Source: Enterovirga rhinocerotis (lineage in GTDB: Bacteria > Pseudomonadota > Alphaproteobacteria > Rhizobiales > Beijerinckiaceae). From it: 64,000 nucleotides of DNA. Every line of letters starts with the position of its first letter. Within the stretch, counting starts at the first letter, position 1. Positions 35,563 to 44,514 of this stretch are shown here, piece by piece. Below the pieces are notes generated by a model. The model was given only the letters and a program-made list of their open reading frames with translations, did no database searches and had not been told where the DNA came from. The stretch is from positions 62,001 to 126,000 of the forward strand of contig NZ_SNZR01000015.1 of the NCBI RefSeq assembly GCF_004363955.1. The letters are read 5' to 3'. Both the position numbers and the translations under genes were made by a program.

Positions 35563-36286
35563 AGGAGGACCCCGCACCGAGATAGGCTTCGAGAACGGCC
35601 GGGTCGGCCTGGACGGCGGCGGGCGTGCCCTCGGCGATCTTGCGTCCGAAGTTCAGCACCACGATGCGTTCGGCGAGGCGCATCACCATGCCCATATTGT
35701 GCTCGATCAGGACCACGGCGAGGCGGTGTTCGGACCGGATCGCGCGAAGGCGGGTCATCAGGTCCTCGACCTCGCCGGAATTGAGCCCCGCGGCCGGCTC
35801 GTCCAGCAGCAGGATGCGGGGCTCGCCCGCGAGCGCGCGGGTCAGCTCGACCATCCTGCGGTTGCCGTAGGAGAGCGAGGAGATGCGCGAGGGCGCGAGA
35901 TGGCCGAGGCCCATCCGTTCGAGGCTCGTCCGGGCGGCGCTCTCCAGCTGCGCCTCCGACCGGCCCGGCCGGTTCGCGGCGCCGACCATGACGTTCTCGA
36001 GCACGCTCAGACGGTCGAACAGGCGTCCGTGCTGGAAGGTGCGCCCGAGCCCGGCCCGGATGCGGGCATGGGTCGAGGCCTTGGTGATGGAGCGGCCGCC
36101 GAGTTCGATCGTGCCGGCGGTCGGCGGGGTGAGGCCCGTCAGGACGTTGAGCAGCGTCGACTTGCCGGCGCCGTTCGGCCCGATCAGGGCGACGAACTCG
36201 TTCTCCTCGATCGCGACGTCGACCTCGGAGAGCGCGAGAAGGCCTCCGTAGCGCTTGGTGACGCCCTGGGCGCGCAGGATCGTCAT
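35549..36286 (-). CDS. livG: branched-chain-type ABC transporter ATP-binding protein
   Basis: The first ATPase of the importer, 245 residues. It has Walker A GPNGAGKST, signature ISSLSYGNRRMVELTRALA, Walker B ILLLDEPAAGLNSGE and VVLIEHNMGMVM, matching LivG. Its ATG overlaps the end of livM by 4 nt, and it overlaps livF downstream, as expected for a tightly coupled set. Confidence 0.93.
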   Translation of the reverse strand: MTILRAQGVTKRYGGLLALSEVDVAIEENEFVALIGPNGAGKSTLLNVLTGLTPPTAGTIELGGRSITKASTHARIRAGLGRTFQHGRLFDRLSVLENVMVGAANRPGRSEAQLESAARTSLERMGLGHLAPSRISSLSYGNRRMVELTRALAGEPRILLLDEPAAGLNSGEVEDLMTRLRAIRSEHRLAVVLIEHNMGMVMRLAERIVVLNFGRKIAEGTPAAVQADPAVLEAYLGAGSSYAAD

Positions 36287-37260
36287 GTCCGCGCTCCTTC
36301 CCCGGAGGAGGCGGGAGCCGGCGGCGCCTCGCGCTTGGCCGAGCGCCGGAAGCGCGAGAGGAGGCCGACGATGCCGGTCGGCATGAAGATCAGGATCGCG
36401 AGCATCATCAGGCCGAAGAAGGCGAGGTAGCTTTCACCCAGAACACGCAGCCATTCGGGCAGGAAGGTCAGCAGCGCCGCGCCGATGATCGCGCCCGCGA
36501 TCGTGCCTTCTCCTCCGACGATCAGCATCGAGAGGAAGGTGATCGAGTGGGCGAAGTTGAAGTCGTCGGGCGAGATGAAGTGGACGTGGGTGGCGAAGAG
36601 ACAGCCCGCGATGGCCGCATAGATCGCCGACAGCGCGAAGGCCGAGACCTTGGTGGCCGTCACGTTGATGCCGGTCATGGACGCCGCCGTCTCGTCGTCG
36701 CGGACGGCCATCATCGCCCGCCCGTAGCGCGAGCGCTGGATGAAGGACGCCAGGACGGCGAGCACCGCCACCACGGCGAGCGACAGCCATAGGAAGGGGC
36801 GCTCGCCCTCGATCGCATGGCCGAACAGCGAGAGGCCCGGGATCTTGGCGATGCCGTTGGTGCCGCCGGTGAGTTCGATCCAGTTCGCGGCGACGATGCC
36901 GAAGCTGACGTTGAGGCCGAGCGTCGCCAAGGCGAGATAATGCCCCTTCAGGCGCAGGAGCGGCACGCCGATCACCACGGCGGCGAGGCCGGTGCCGAGG
37001 ATCGCGGGCAGCGTCGCCAGCCAGGGCGACCAGCCCGCCTGGGTCGTCAGGATCGCCAGGATGTAGGCGCCGAGGCCCATGAAGGCCGCGTGGCCGAGCG
37101 AGATCAGGCCGGCATAGCCGAAGGCGAAGTTCAGCCCGATCACCGCCACGGCCGAGATGGTCGCGAGGTTGAGGAGGCGGAGCGTGTATTCGGACACGCT
37201 CACCGAGAGCGCGAGACCGATGGCCAGATAGGCCGCGAGGGCGAGGACGCGCAGAGCCAT
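36283..37260 (-). CDS. livM: branched-chain-type ABC transporter permease
   Basis: A membrane permease of 325 residues with about ten hydrophobic helices and the LivM hallmarks GYAGLISLGHAAFMGLGAY and RSRYGRAMMAVRDDETAASMTGI. The start codon overlaps the livH stop (ATGA). The last 25 residues form a charged cytoplasmic tail. Confidence 0.92.
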   Translation of the reverse strand: MALRVLALAAYLAIGLALSVSVSEYTLRLLNLATISAVAVIGLNFAFGYAGLISLGHAAFMGLGAYILAILTTQAGWSPWLATLPAILGTGLAAVVIGVPLLRLKGHYLALATLGLNVSFGIVAANWIELTGGTNGIAKIPGLSLFGHAIEGERPFLWLSLAVVAVLAVLASFIQRSRYGRAMMAVRDDETAASMTGINVTATKVSAFALSAIYAAIAGCLFATHVHFISPDDFNFAHSITFLSMLIVGGEGTIAGAIIGAALLTFLPEWLRVLGESYLAFFGLMMLAILIFMPTGIVGLLSRFRRSAKREAPPAPASSGEGART

Positions 37261-38135
37261 CAGCCGCGATCCTGGATCGGCTCGCCGAAGATGCCCTGGG
37301 GCCGGACGAGCAGGAAGAGGATCATGATGCCGAAGGCGATCAGGTCCTTGTAGGCGGAGGAGATGTAGGAGGCGCCGAGCACCTCGGCGAGGCCGACGAA
37401 CAAACCGCCCGCGATGGCGCCCGGCAGGCTCCCGAAACCGCCGATCACGGTCGCCGCGAAGGCCTTGAGCGCGATGGGATCGCCCATGTTCACATCCGCG
37501 AACCACATCGGTCCGAGCATCAGCCCGGCGACGCCGGCGAGGACGGCGCCGAGGATCCAGGAGAAGGCGAGAAGCCACTGGACCCGCAGCCCCATCAGGC
37601 GCGCGGCCTTCACGTCCTGCGCGACCGCGCGCATCGCGATCCCGATCGCGGTGCGGTGCAGAAGCAGCCAGAGCAGGAAGATCATCACCGCCGTCGTCGC
37701 GACGACGGCGAGGGCGTGGACGGAGACGACCGCGCCCGCGACCTCGATCATCATCCCCTCGAACGGCGAGGGCAGGCGGAACGGCCAGGACCCGAAGGTG
37801 AGCAGCGCCGCGTTCTGCAGCGTGATCCCGATCGCGACCGTGCCGATGATGACGGTGACGACCGGGCTCGTGCGCAGCGGCAGATAGACCACGAGATAGA
37901 AGAGCGCCCCGAACAGCGCCATGGCGATCAGCGCCGCCGCGTAGCCGACGGGCATCGGCAAGCCGGCGTTCAGCAGCATCGCGACCCCGGCGAAGGTGCC
38001 GAGCATCACGAACTGACCGGCGGCGAAGTTCACGACGCCGGTCGCCGAATAGACGATCACGAACCCGATCGCGGCGAGCGCATAGACGCTGCCGAGCGCG
38101 AGCCCGTTCGTCAGGAGCTGGATGAGGTCAGCCAT
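37260..38135 (-). CDS. livH: branched-chain-type ABC transporter permease
   Basis: A membrane permease of 291 residues with the LivH signatures GLALGSVYALAAIGFVIVY, GVVNFAAGQFVMLG and GMRAVAQDVKAARLMGL-type (here IAMRAVAQDVKAARLMG). It forms the translocation pathway with LivM. The gene starts 51 nt after the receptor gene stop. Confidence 0.92.
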   Translation of the reverse strand: MADLIQLLTNGLALGSVYALAAIGFVIVYSATGVVNFAAGQFVMLGTFAGVAMLLNAGLPMPVGYAAALIAMALFGALFYLVVYLPLRTSPVVTVIIGTVAIGITLQNAALLTFGSWPFRLPSPFEGMMIEVAGAVVSVHALAVVATTAVMIFLLWLLLHRTAIGIAMRAVAQDVKAARLMGLRVQWLLAFSWILGAVLAGVAGLMLGPMWFADVNMGDPIALKAFAATVIGGFGSLPGAIAGGLFVGLAEVLGASYISSAYKDLIAFGIMILFLLVRPQGIFGEPIQDRG

Positions 38136-38186
38136 GGATCACTCTGTCGGCCAACCGGCCAGGGACGCTGCACGGATGCCGGCCGA

Positions 38187-39332
38187 TCAGGACGGCCGGA
38201 TGCGCTCGACGAGTTCGATGGTCTTCGTGCCGGGCTTCGCCTTCACGACCACGACGCCGGGGACGCCGTTGCCCTTGTCGTCGAAGGAGAAGGTCTGCCC
38301 GATCCCCTCCCAGGACTTCTGGGAGGCGATGAAGTCGCGCAGCTTCTCGGGATCCGTGCCGACCTTCTTGAGGCCCTCGGCCAGGAGCAGCGCGCCGTCG
38401 TAATAGGCGAGGCCATAGGCGTCTCCGTCCTGGCCGAACTTCGCCTTGTAGCGCGTGGTGAAATCCGTCATCCGCCCGCCGACGCTCGCATCCACGAAGG
38501 TGTCGATGACGCCCCAGACATTCTCGAGATCGGCCGGCGAGAGGAGCTGGAGGGCGGCCGGGAGGAACGAGGCCGAGGAGGCGACGATCGGCGTCTTGAG
38601 GCCGAGCGCCTTGATCTGGCGCAGCAGCAGCGCGCCGTCGGCCGGGTAGACGAAGGTCAGGATGACGTCCGCGCCCTTCTGGCGAAGGCGCAGGATCTGG
38701 GCCGAGAAGTCCTTGTCGTTCTGGCCGTAGGCCTCCATGCCGACCGGCGCCGTGCCGTTCGCCTCCAGCAGCTTCGCGGCCGCCTGGGCGCCGCCCTGGC
38801 CGAAATCGTTCTGGATATACAAGATGCCGGGCTTGGTGGCCTTCAGCGTCTTGACGAACTGGGCCATGCCGCGGGCCGCGAGCGAATCCGTCGGCCGGAT
38901 GCGGAACATCCAGCCGTTGCTGCTCTCGGCGACGGCGTCGGCACCGCCGGCATACATCACCGGGATCTTCGCCTTCACGACCTCGGGAGCCGTGGCGAGG
39001 TTCTGGGTCGAATAGCTCGTCAGGAAGGCGAAGGGAGGCTTCGTCTCCTGGATCAGCTTCATGAAGGCGCTGACGGCCGTGCTGTTCGACGAGCCGGCGT
39101 CCTGGATCACGAACTTGACCGGCCGCCCGTTGATGCCGCCGGCCTTGTTGATGTCCTCTTCGGCCATCGTCAGCGTGTTGAAATACTGCTTGCCGGACAG
39201 CGACATCGGACCCGTCGTCGGGATGACGGCGCCGATGGAAATGGGCTCGCCGGCCGCGAAGGCGGGGCGGATCGCGGCCCCAAGGGCCGTGCCGGCCGCG
39301 AGCGACAGGATGGTGCGTCTGTTGATCGTCAT
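38187..39332 (-). CDS. branched-chain-type ABC transporter substrate-binding protein
   Basis: The periplasmic receptor that heads the operon, 381 residues. A signal peptide with a twin arginine (INRRTILSLAAGTALGAA) suggests possible Tat export. The mature protein begins PISIGAVIPTTGPMSLSGKQ, typical of type I Leu/Ile/Val- or amide-binding proteins, with the later GGADAV and LYIQNDFGQGGAQAA elements. The ligand is probably the cyclic amide or amino acid handled by HyuA/HyuB and the aminotransferases. GGAGAGGCGAGC precedes the ATG. Confidence 0.9.
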   Translation of the reverse strand: MTINRRTILSLAAGTALGAAIRPAFAAGEPISIGAVIPTTGPMSLSGKQYFNTLTMAEEDINKAGGINGRPVKFVIQDAGSSNSTAVSAFMKLIQETKPPFAFLTSYSTQNLATAPEVVKAKIPVMYAGGADAVAESSNGWMFRIRPTDSLAARGMAQFVKTLKATKPGILYIQNDFGQGGAQAAAKLLEANGTAPVGMEAYGQNDKDFSAQILRLRQKGADVILTFVYPADGALLLRQIKALGLKTPIVASSASFLPAALQLLSPADLENVWGVIDTFVDASVGGRMTDFTTRYKAKFGQDGDAYGLAYYDGALLLAEGLKKVGTDPEKLRDFIASQKSWEGIGQTFSFDDKGNGVPGVVVVKAKPGTKTIELVERIRPS

Positions 39333-39372
39333 GCTCGCCTCTCCGCGTGGGCCCCTGCCCGCAGAACAGAAA

Positions 39373-39406
39373 TTGACTTATTCCGTTTTTCGGAACTAGT
39401 TTCCGT
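39373..39406 (+). promoter_or_regulatory. operator/promoter between livK-like gene and iclR-type gene
   Basis: An AT-rich patch holds TTCCG-TTTTT-CGGAA (39381-39395), a perfect 5-bp inverted repeat spaced by 5 nt, followed by a further half site TTCCGT at 39401. TTGACT at 39373 could be the -35 box of the regulator gene, so the palindrome would sit in the spacer. IclR-family operators are often short palindromes of this kind. One bound dimer could repress both divergent promoters. Confidence 0.55.
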
Positions 39407-39429
39407 TTATCGCGACCCGAGGTTAGATT

Positions 39430-40296
39430 TTGCCAAAAGCCCCTGTCAACCACCCGGCGGCAGGCATCGTGCCTAACACCCAGGCAATGCGTGCCGATGG
39501 CCGGCCGATGGCCGGCGAGCATGGCCCGGCGAGTGGGCCGCTGGATCGCTACATCAGCCTGCTCGAACTCGTGGCGGCCTTTCCGGGCGCGCTCATTCTG
39601 ACGGATGTCAGCACGCTTTCGGGGCTTCCCAAGACGACGGCGCATCGCCTGCTGACCGGGCTGGCCCGGGCTGGCCTCGTCGAGGGAGGAGGCCGGCGTG
39701 GGGCGTACCAACTGGGGGACAGGCTTGTTCGGCTGCTGCACAATTCAGCAGCGGATGGCTGGATTTCGGCGCTCGCCCGTCCGCATCTCGAGGCGTTGAG
39801 TGCCCGGATCGGGGAGACGAGCTACCTTTGCCGTGTCGTCGGCCATCGGGTCCAGGTCGTGACGAGCGAGGCCCCCGCCGCGCAATGGCGCACCTTCGTC
39901 CAGCCGCGCGTCGAGATGGCGCCCCACGCTGCCGCGACCGCCAAGGCGATTCTCGCCTTCCAGGACGAGGCCCTCGTCTCGGAGGCGCTGGCCGAACCGC
40001 TGCCTCGCCTCACCGCCCATACCGTGACCGATCCCGCGCGCATCCGGGACATCTACGCCAAGGCCCGCGAGGACGGATTTGCGACCTGCGTGTCCGAGAT
40101 CGACGAGGGGCTCGGCGCTCTCGGCGTTCCCGTGCGGGAGCCGGGTGGCCGGGTCCTCTACAGCCTCGGTGTGACCGGCCCCGTCCAGCGCATCATGGAC
40201 CAGCGCTGGGAGGAGCGCGTCTCGGCGATGAAAGAGGTCGCGGGGGCATTGGCGACGACGCTCGCGGCGGGTTCCGCCATCGCGGCGCGCACGTAA
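39430..40296 (+). CDS. IclR family transcriptional regulator
   Basis: A regulator of 288 residues with an N-terminal winged helix (RYISLLELVAAFPGALILTDVSTLSGLPKTTAHRLLTGL) and the C-terminal IclR effector domain (about residues 110-285), including the closing VREPGGRVLYSLGVTGPV. It is divergent from the ABC/hydantoinase operon, its likely target. GAGG at 39419 lies 7 nt before a TTG at 39430; an in-frame ATG at 39487 is the main alternative start and would remove a poorly conserved leader of 19 residues. Confidence 0.87.
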   Translation: MPKAPVNHPAAGIVPNTQAMRADGRPMAGEHGPASGPLDRYISLLELVAAFPGALILTDVSTLSGLPKTTAHRLLTGLARAGLVEGGGRRGAYQLGDRLVRLLHNSAADGWISALARPHLEALSARIGETSYLCRVVGHRVQVVTSEAPAAQWRTFVQPRVEMAPHAAATAKAILAFQDEALVSEALAEPLPRLTAHTVTDPARIRDIYAKAREDGFATCVSEIDEGLGALGVPVREPGGRVLYSLGVTGPVQRIMDQRWEERVSAMKEVAGALATTLAAGSAIAART

Positions 40297-40334
40297 GGCG
40301 GGGTCCGCCCTACGGCCGAGCGGCCGATGCGCCC

Positions 40335-40721
40335 TCAGGCCACATCCGGCAGGCCGAGCTTGGCGCTCATGGTGAGCGCGATCCTGCGGGAATCGACGGG
40401 CTTCGGCGAGAGCAGCACCTGCTCGTCGAAACCGGGAGGCGGCAGGAAGCCGCTTCCCGTGATCATGATCACGGCGAAGAACGGCTGCTTCTCCCGCACG
40501 ATCCGGACGAGATCGTAGCCGGTCAGATCTCCGTTCAGGTGGACGTCGAAGACGCCGCCGACGATCCCGGGATGCGCCTCGATGGCCGCCAGGGCGCCGG
40601 TGACGTCATGGGCCTCATGGACGTCGAACCCGAGTTCGCCGAGGTCCATGGCGAGTTCCATCCGGATGATCGCCTCGTCGTCCACGACGAGAACTCCCGG
40701 AGGAGAGCCGGCGCTCTTCAT
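40335..40721 (-). CDS. single-domain response regulator (receiver)
   Basis: A stand-alone CheY-like receiver of 128 residues. The acidic pocket is Asp14/Asp15, the phospho-acceptor Asp59 lies in VFDVHLNGD, Thr88 and Lys107 (SPKPVD) complete the site. There is no output domain and no histidine kinase next to it, so it is an orphan that may act as a phosphate sink or in a phosphorelay; alphaproteobacteria often pair such receivers with HWE or HisKA2 kinases. It converges with the IclR gene. Confidence 0.88.
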   Translation of the reverse strand: MKSAGSPPGVLVVDDEAIIRMELAMDLGELGFDVHEAHDVTGALAAIEAHPGIVGGVFDVHLNGDLTGYDLVRIVREKQPFFAVIMITGSGFLPPPGFDEQVLLSPKPVDSRRIALTMSAKLGLPDVA

Positions 40722-40924
40722 TGCGAGACCCCCATGGCGGACCAGAGAATGATGGACGCCCTCCTGTCCGACTCGATGGTGATCTATCGTACAATCACGT
40801 GCTGCGCCTTAGCAGATGTTTAGACGGCGGCCGCTGCGATGGCCGTCGGCAGGAACCGGATTGCGGCGACGCATGCTCGCAAGCATCAACCGCAACGCGA
40901 GTTCGGTTCCCGGTCGCCAAAAGT

Positions 40925-41998
40925 CTAAGCGTAGGCGTGGCGAAGGTCCAGCGTCGAGCGATGGCCGATCGCGGGATAGTGCGCATCGATCCAGATCATG
41001 GCGCTGCGTCGTCCGAGATCGCGCAGTTCAACGAAGAAATCCCAGCTCGCATTCATGCGTGACGAGGCGAGATAGCGGGCGATATCGTCGCCCCCGTCGA
41101 TCCGGTGCATCTTGACGCGCTTGTACTCGTCTTCGGACAGCTTTCCCTGGTCAACGAGCCGGGTCACGAAATCGAGAACGCGCAACTCCTGCAGCAGGCC
41201 GGAATTGAAGGTGACCTCGGTCAGCCGGTTCTGGATTTCCTTCATGCCCTTGGGCGTCTCGCGGCGCTCGATCGGATTGATCTGCACGAGCAGGACGTCG
41301 TCGGCCTCGACCCCGTAATAGAGGGGATAGAGCGCCGGGTTGCCCATGTAGCCGCCGTCCCAATAGGGCTCGCCCTCGATCTCGACCGCGCGAAAGATGG
41401 TCGGCAGGCAGGCCGAGGCCATCACGTGATCGGCCGTCAATTCGGGCGTCCGAAACAGCTTGATCTTCCCGCTCCAGACGCGCGTCGCGGAAATGAAGAG
41501 CTTCACCGGCGCGGCTCGGACCCGGTCGAAATCGATGATGCTCGCCAGCACGTCCCGCAGCGGATTGACGTCGAGCGGATTGGCGTCGGTCGGCGAGAGC
41601 GTGCCGCGCCAGAAGTCGAACAGCGCGCTCGAGGTGAAGGGCGACCAGACGTCGAGGAAGACGTCCATGATGCGCCGCTGGGGGCTCGACAGGCTGCCGT
41701 CATAGCTGACCTGGCGCCAGAACGCTTCGAGCTTGGCCCTGGCCCCGTCGGGACCGCCTTCCTCCCAGCCATCCGTCATCACCACGGCGTTCATCGCGCC
41801 GGCCGAGGCGCCGGAGATCGCCTCGAAGGCGAGCCGGCCGTCCTCGATCAGCGCGTCCAGCACACCCCAGGTGAAGGCGCCGTGCGCTCCGCCGCCCTGA
41901 AGGGCGAGGGAGACGCATTTTTCGGCCTTCGGCCCCCTGAGGCCGCCGGGTGGCGCCAGTTCGCCGGGCTTGCGGCGACGGCTGCCGCGTCCGCTCAT
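40925..41998 (-). CDS. patatin-like phospholipase family protein
   Basis: A 357-residue Ser-Asp hydrolase. The oxyanion loop is QGGGAHGAFTWG, the nucleophile is Ser65 in GASAGAMNA and the partner is Asp214 in WDGGYMGN. The C-terminal part (about residues 240-350) resembles the DUF3734 extension of this bacterial group. Its ATG overlaps the stop of the 3-hydroxybutyrate dehydrogenase gene (ATGA), an arrangement that suggests a role in lipid or polyhydroxybutyrate turnover, releasing acyl or hydroxyacyl units. The start codon choice is fixed by that overlap. Confidence 0.9.
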   Translation of the reverse strand: MSGRGSRRRKPGELAPPGGLRGPKAEKCVSLALQGGGAHGAFTWGVLDALIEDGRLAFEAISGASAGAMNAVVMTDGWEEGGPDGARAKLEAFWRQVSYDGSLSSPQRRIMDVFLDVWSPFTSSALFDFWRGTLSPTDANPLDVNPLRDVLASIIDFDRVRAAPVKLFISATRVWSGKIKLFRTPELTADHVMASACLPTIFRAVEIEGEPYWDGGYMGNPALYPLYYGVEADDVLLVQINPIERRETPKGMKEIQNRLTEVTFNSGLLQELRVLDFVTRLVDQGKLSEDEYKRVKMHRIDGGDDIARYLASSRMNASWDFFVELRDLGRRSAMIWIDAHYPAIGHRSTLDLRHAYA

Positions 41999-42780
41999 GC
42001 GGCGGTCCAGCCGCCATCGACGGAGATGTTGGCGCCCGTGATCTGAGCCGCCGCGTCCGAGCAGAGGAACACCGCGATCGCGGCCACCTCTTCGGAGGTG
42101 ACGAATTCCTTGGTCGGCTGCGCCTCGAGAAGGACGTCGTGCATCACCTGCTCGCGGGTGAGGTTGCGGGCCTTCATCGTATCGGGGATCTGCTTCTCGA
42201 CAAGCGGGGTCCAGACATAGCCGGGCGAGATGCAGTTCGCCGTGATCTTGTCGGTCGCCACTTCAAGCGCCACGGTCTTGGTGAGGCCGAGGAGCCCGTG
42301 CTTGGCGGTGACATAGGCCGACTTGAAGGGCGAGGCGACGAGCGAATGCGCCGAGGCGGTCGAGATGATGCGGCCCCAGCCGCTCTTCTTCATGCCCGGC
42401 ACCGCCGCCTTGATGGCGTGGAAGGCCGAGGACAGGTTGATGGCGATGATCTGGTTCCACTTGTCGTCCGGGAACTCCTCGACCGGCGAGACGTACTGGA
42501 TCCCGGCATTGTTGATCAGGATGTCGACCGAGCCGAACGCGCTCGTGCCCGTCTCGATCATCCCCGCGATCTCGGCCGGCTTGGTCATGTCGGCGGGCGA
42601 ATAGACGGCCTTGACGCCGAACGTCGTCTCGAGCCCGGAGCGCTCGGCCTCGATCGCGTCCTTGTCGCCGAAGCCGTTGATGAGGACGTTCACCCCCTCG
42701 GCCGCCAGCGCCTTCGCATAGGCGAGGCCGATGCCGCTCGTCGAACCCGTGACGACCGCGTTCTTTCCCTTGAGCGTCAT
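41995..42780 (-). CDS. bdhA: 3-hydroxybutyrate dehydrogenase
   Basis: An NAD-dependent SDR of 261 residues that interconverts D-3-hydroxybutyrate and acetoacetate in polyhydroxybutyrate use. TGSTSGIG, NNAGIQYVSPVEEFP, YVTAKHGLLGLTKTVALE and the long lid segment LVEKQIPDTMKARNLTREQVMHDVLLEAQPTK-like region are diagnostic of this subfamily. It is coupled to the patatin gene downstream. Upstream a 235-nt gap separates it from the divergent dctA gene. Confidence 0.94.
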   Translation of the reverse strand: MTLKGKNAVVTGSTSGIGLAYAKALAAEGVNVLINGFGDKDAIEAERSGLETTFGVKAVYSPADMTKPAEIAGMIETGTSAFGSVDILINNAGIQYVSPVEEFPDDKWNQIIAINLSSAFHAIKAAVPGMKKSGWGRIISTASAHSLVASPFKSAYVTAKHGLLGLTKTVALEVATDKITANCISPGYVWTPLVEKQIPDTMKARNLTREQVMHDVLLEAQPTKEFVTSEEVAAIAVFLCSDAAAQITGANISVDGGWTAA

Positions 42781-43015
42781 GCGAAATCTCCTGTCCCTCA
42801 GCGCCTCTACCGTCGCGGCCGAACGCTGTCACGTGTTGCAACGCAAGACGAGTCTGTGCGCCGGTCGTATGACTGTCGTTCGACAGCGCCGCCGCGGCCG
42901 CGTCTTCGTCAGCCCGACCATGCGGAAATGCCGGTTGTGCGGCCTCGCGAAAAGGTCCTTGCTCCGGCCGAAATCGATGCCGTGAGCGACCTCGCGGCGC
43001 CTCGGAGATGCCCCC

Positions 43016-44362
43016 ATGGACGTCGCGACGACAAGCGGCCCCGTCCACCCTCACCACCGGACGCCCTGGTATCGGGTCCTCTACATCCAGGTCATCGTCG
43101 CCATCATCCTCGGGGTGGCCCTCGGCTATCTCGCCCCCGAGACGGCGAAGTCGCTGAAATGGCTCGGCGACGCCTTCATCAGCCTCATCAAGATGATGAT
43201 CGCTCCCGTCATCTTCTGCACCATCGTGCACGGCATCGCCTCGATGGGCGATCTCAAGAAGGTCGGGCGAGTCGGGCTCAAGGCGCTGATCTATTTCGAG
43301 GTCGTGTCGTCGCTCGCCCTCGTCATCGGCGTCATCGTCGGCGAAATCGTCCAGCCTGGTGCGGGGTTCGGCGCCGATCCGAAGACCCTCGATCCGAGCG
43401 CGGTGAAGGGATACGCCGAAGCGGCTGCCCATCAATCGACGGTCGGGCACATCCTGGCCCTGATCCCGAAGAGCTACTTCGACGCCTTCGCCGGGGGCGA
43501 CCTGCTGCAGGTGCTGCTGATCTCGGTCCTGACCGGGATCGTCATCACCCAGCTCGGCGAGCGGGCCGAGCCGGTCAACCGCGTCATCGAAACGATGGGG
43601 CAGATCTTCTTCCGCATCATCGGCCTCGTCGTGAAGCTGGCGCCCGTCGGAGCCTTCGGCGCCATGGCCTTCACGATCGGCGAATACGGCATCGGCAAGC
43701 TCGGAAACCTGATCGGCCTCGTCGCGACCTTCTACCTCACGAGCCTGCTGTTCGTGCTCGTGGTCCTCGGCACGATCGCGCGCCTGTGCGGCTTCTCGAT
43801 CCTGCGCTTCATCGCCTACATCAAGGACGAGCTCCTGATCGTGCTCGGCACCTCCTCGTCGGAGACGGTGCTGCCCCACATGATGATGAAGATGGAGCAG
43901 GCGGGCGCGTCGAAGCCCGTGGTCGGGCTCGTCATCCCGACCGGCTACTCGTTCAATCTCGACGGCACCAACATCTACATGACGCTGACGACGCTGTTCC
44001 TCGCCCAGGCGGTCGGGGCGGACCTGTCGATCTGGCAATATGCGACGATCATCGCCGTCGCGATGCTGACCTCGAAGGGCGCCTCGGGCGTCACCGGAGC
44101 GGGCTTCGTGACGCTCGCCGCGACGCTCGCGGCCATCCCCGACAATCCCGTGCCCGTCGCGGCCATGACGCTCGTCCTCGGCATCGACAAGTTCATGAGC
44201 GAGGTGCGCGCGCTGACGAACCTCGTCGGCAACGGCGTCGCGACCCTGGTCGTCGCGAAATGGGAGGGCGAACTCGACGAGGCGAAGCTCGCAGCCGTGA
44301 TGGCGCGGCCGGTCGCGGCCGGCGAGGAGATCGAGGACGAGCCGACCGATCAGGCCGCCTGA
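43016..44362 (+). CDS. dctA: C4-dicarboxylate:cation symporter DctA
   Basis: An inner-membrane symporter of 448 residues for succinate, fumarate and malate. It has the hairpin-serine motif [10 protein letters not shown], the later [13 protein letters not shown] and the substrate-binding segment [11 protein letters not shown], and [12 protein letters not shown]. Such transporters usually need the DctB/DctD two-component system and sigma-54; neither gene is in the window, and I found no clear sigma-54 box upstream. An ATG preceded by GGAGATGCCCCC fixes the start. Confidence 0.94.
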   Translation: MDVATTSGPVHPHHRTPWYRVLYIQVIVAIILGVALGYLAPETAKSLKWLGDAFISLIKMMIAPVIFCTIVHGIASMGDLKKVGRVGLKALIYFEVVSSLALVIGVIVGEIVQPGAGFGADPKTLDPSAVKGYAEAAAHQSTVGHILALIPKSYFDAFAGGDLLQVLLISVLTGIVITQLGERAEPVNRVIETMGQIFFRIIGLVVKLAPVGAFGAMAFTIGEYGIGKLGNLIGLVATFYLTSLLFVLVVLGTIARLCGFSILRFIAYIKDELLIVLGTSSSETVLPHMMMKMEQAGASKPVVGLVIPTGYSFNLDGTNIYMTLTTLFLAQAVGADLSIWQYATIIAVAMLTSKGASGVTGAGFVTLAATLAAIPDNPVPVAAMTLVLGIDKFMSEVRALTNLVGNGVATLVVAKWEGELDEAKLAAVMARPVAAGEEIEDEPTDQAA

Positions 44363-44514
44363 CGCGCGGCGCCGTTTCGCCGCCTGCCGGCCTCGTCAGG
44401 GCCGATCGCGTCCGCGCGCCGTCGCATGAGGCGCGTGGGATGGCTCGGGATGTTCGAGACGGATCCGGGCCGGCTGTCGGATCGGTCGGCCGGCACGCAG
44501 GTCTCGCGCCGTCC

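Noticed and set aside
42731-42985. 84-codon frame between bdhA and dctA
   Set aside because: It begins inside bdhA on the opposite strand, shows no motif, and covers the divergent promoter region.
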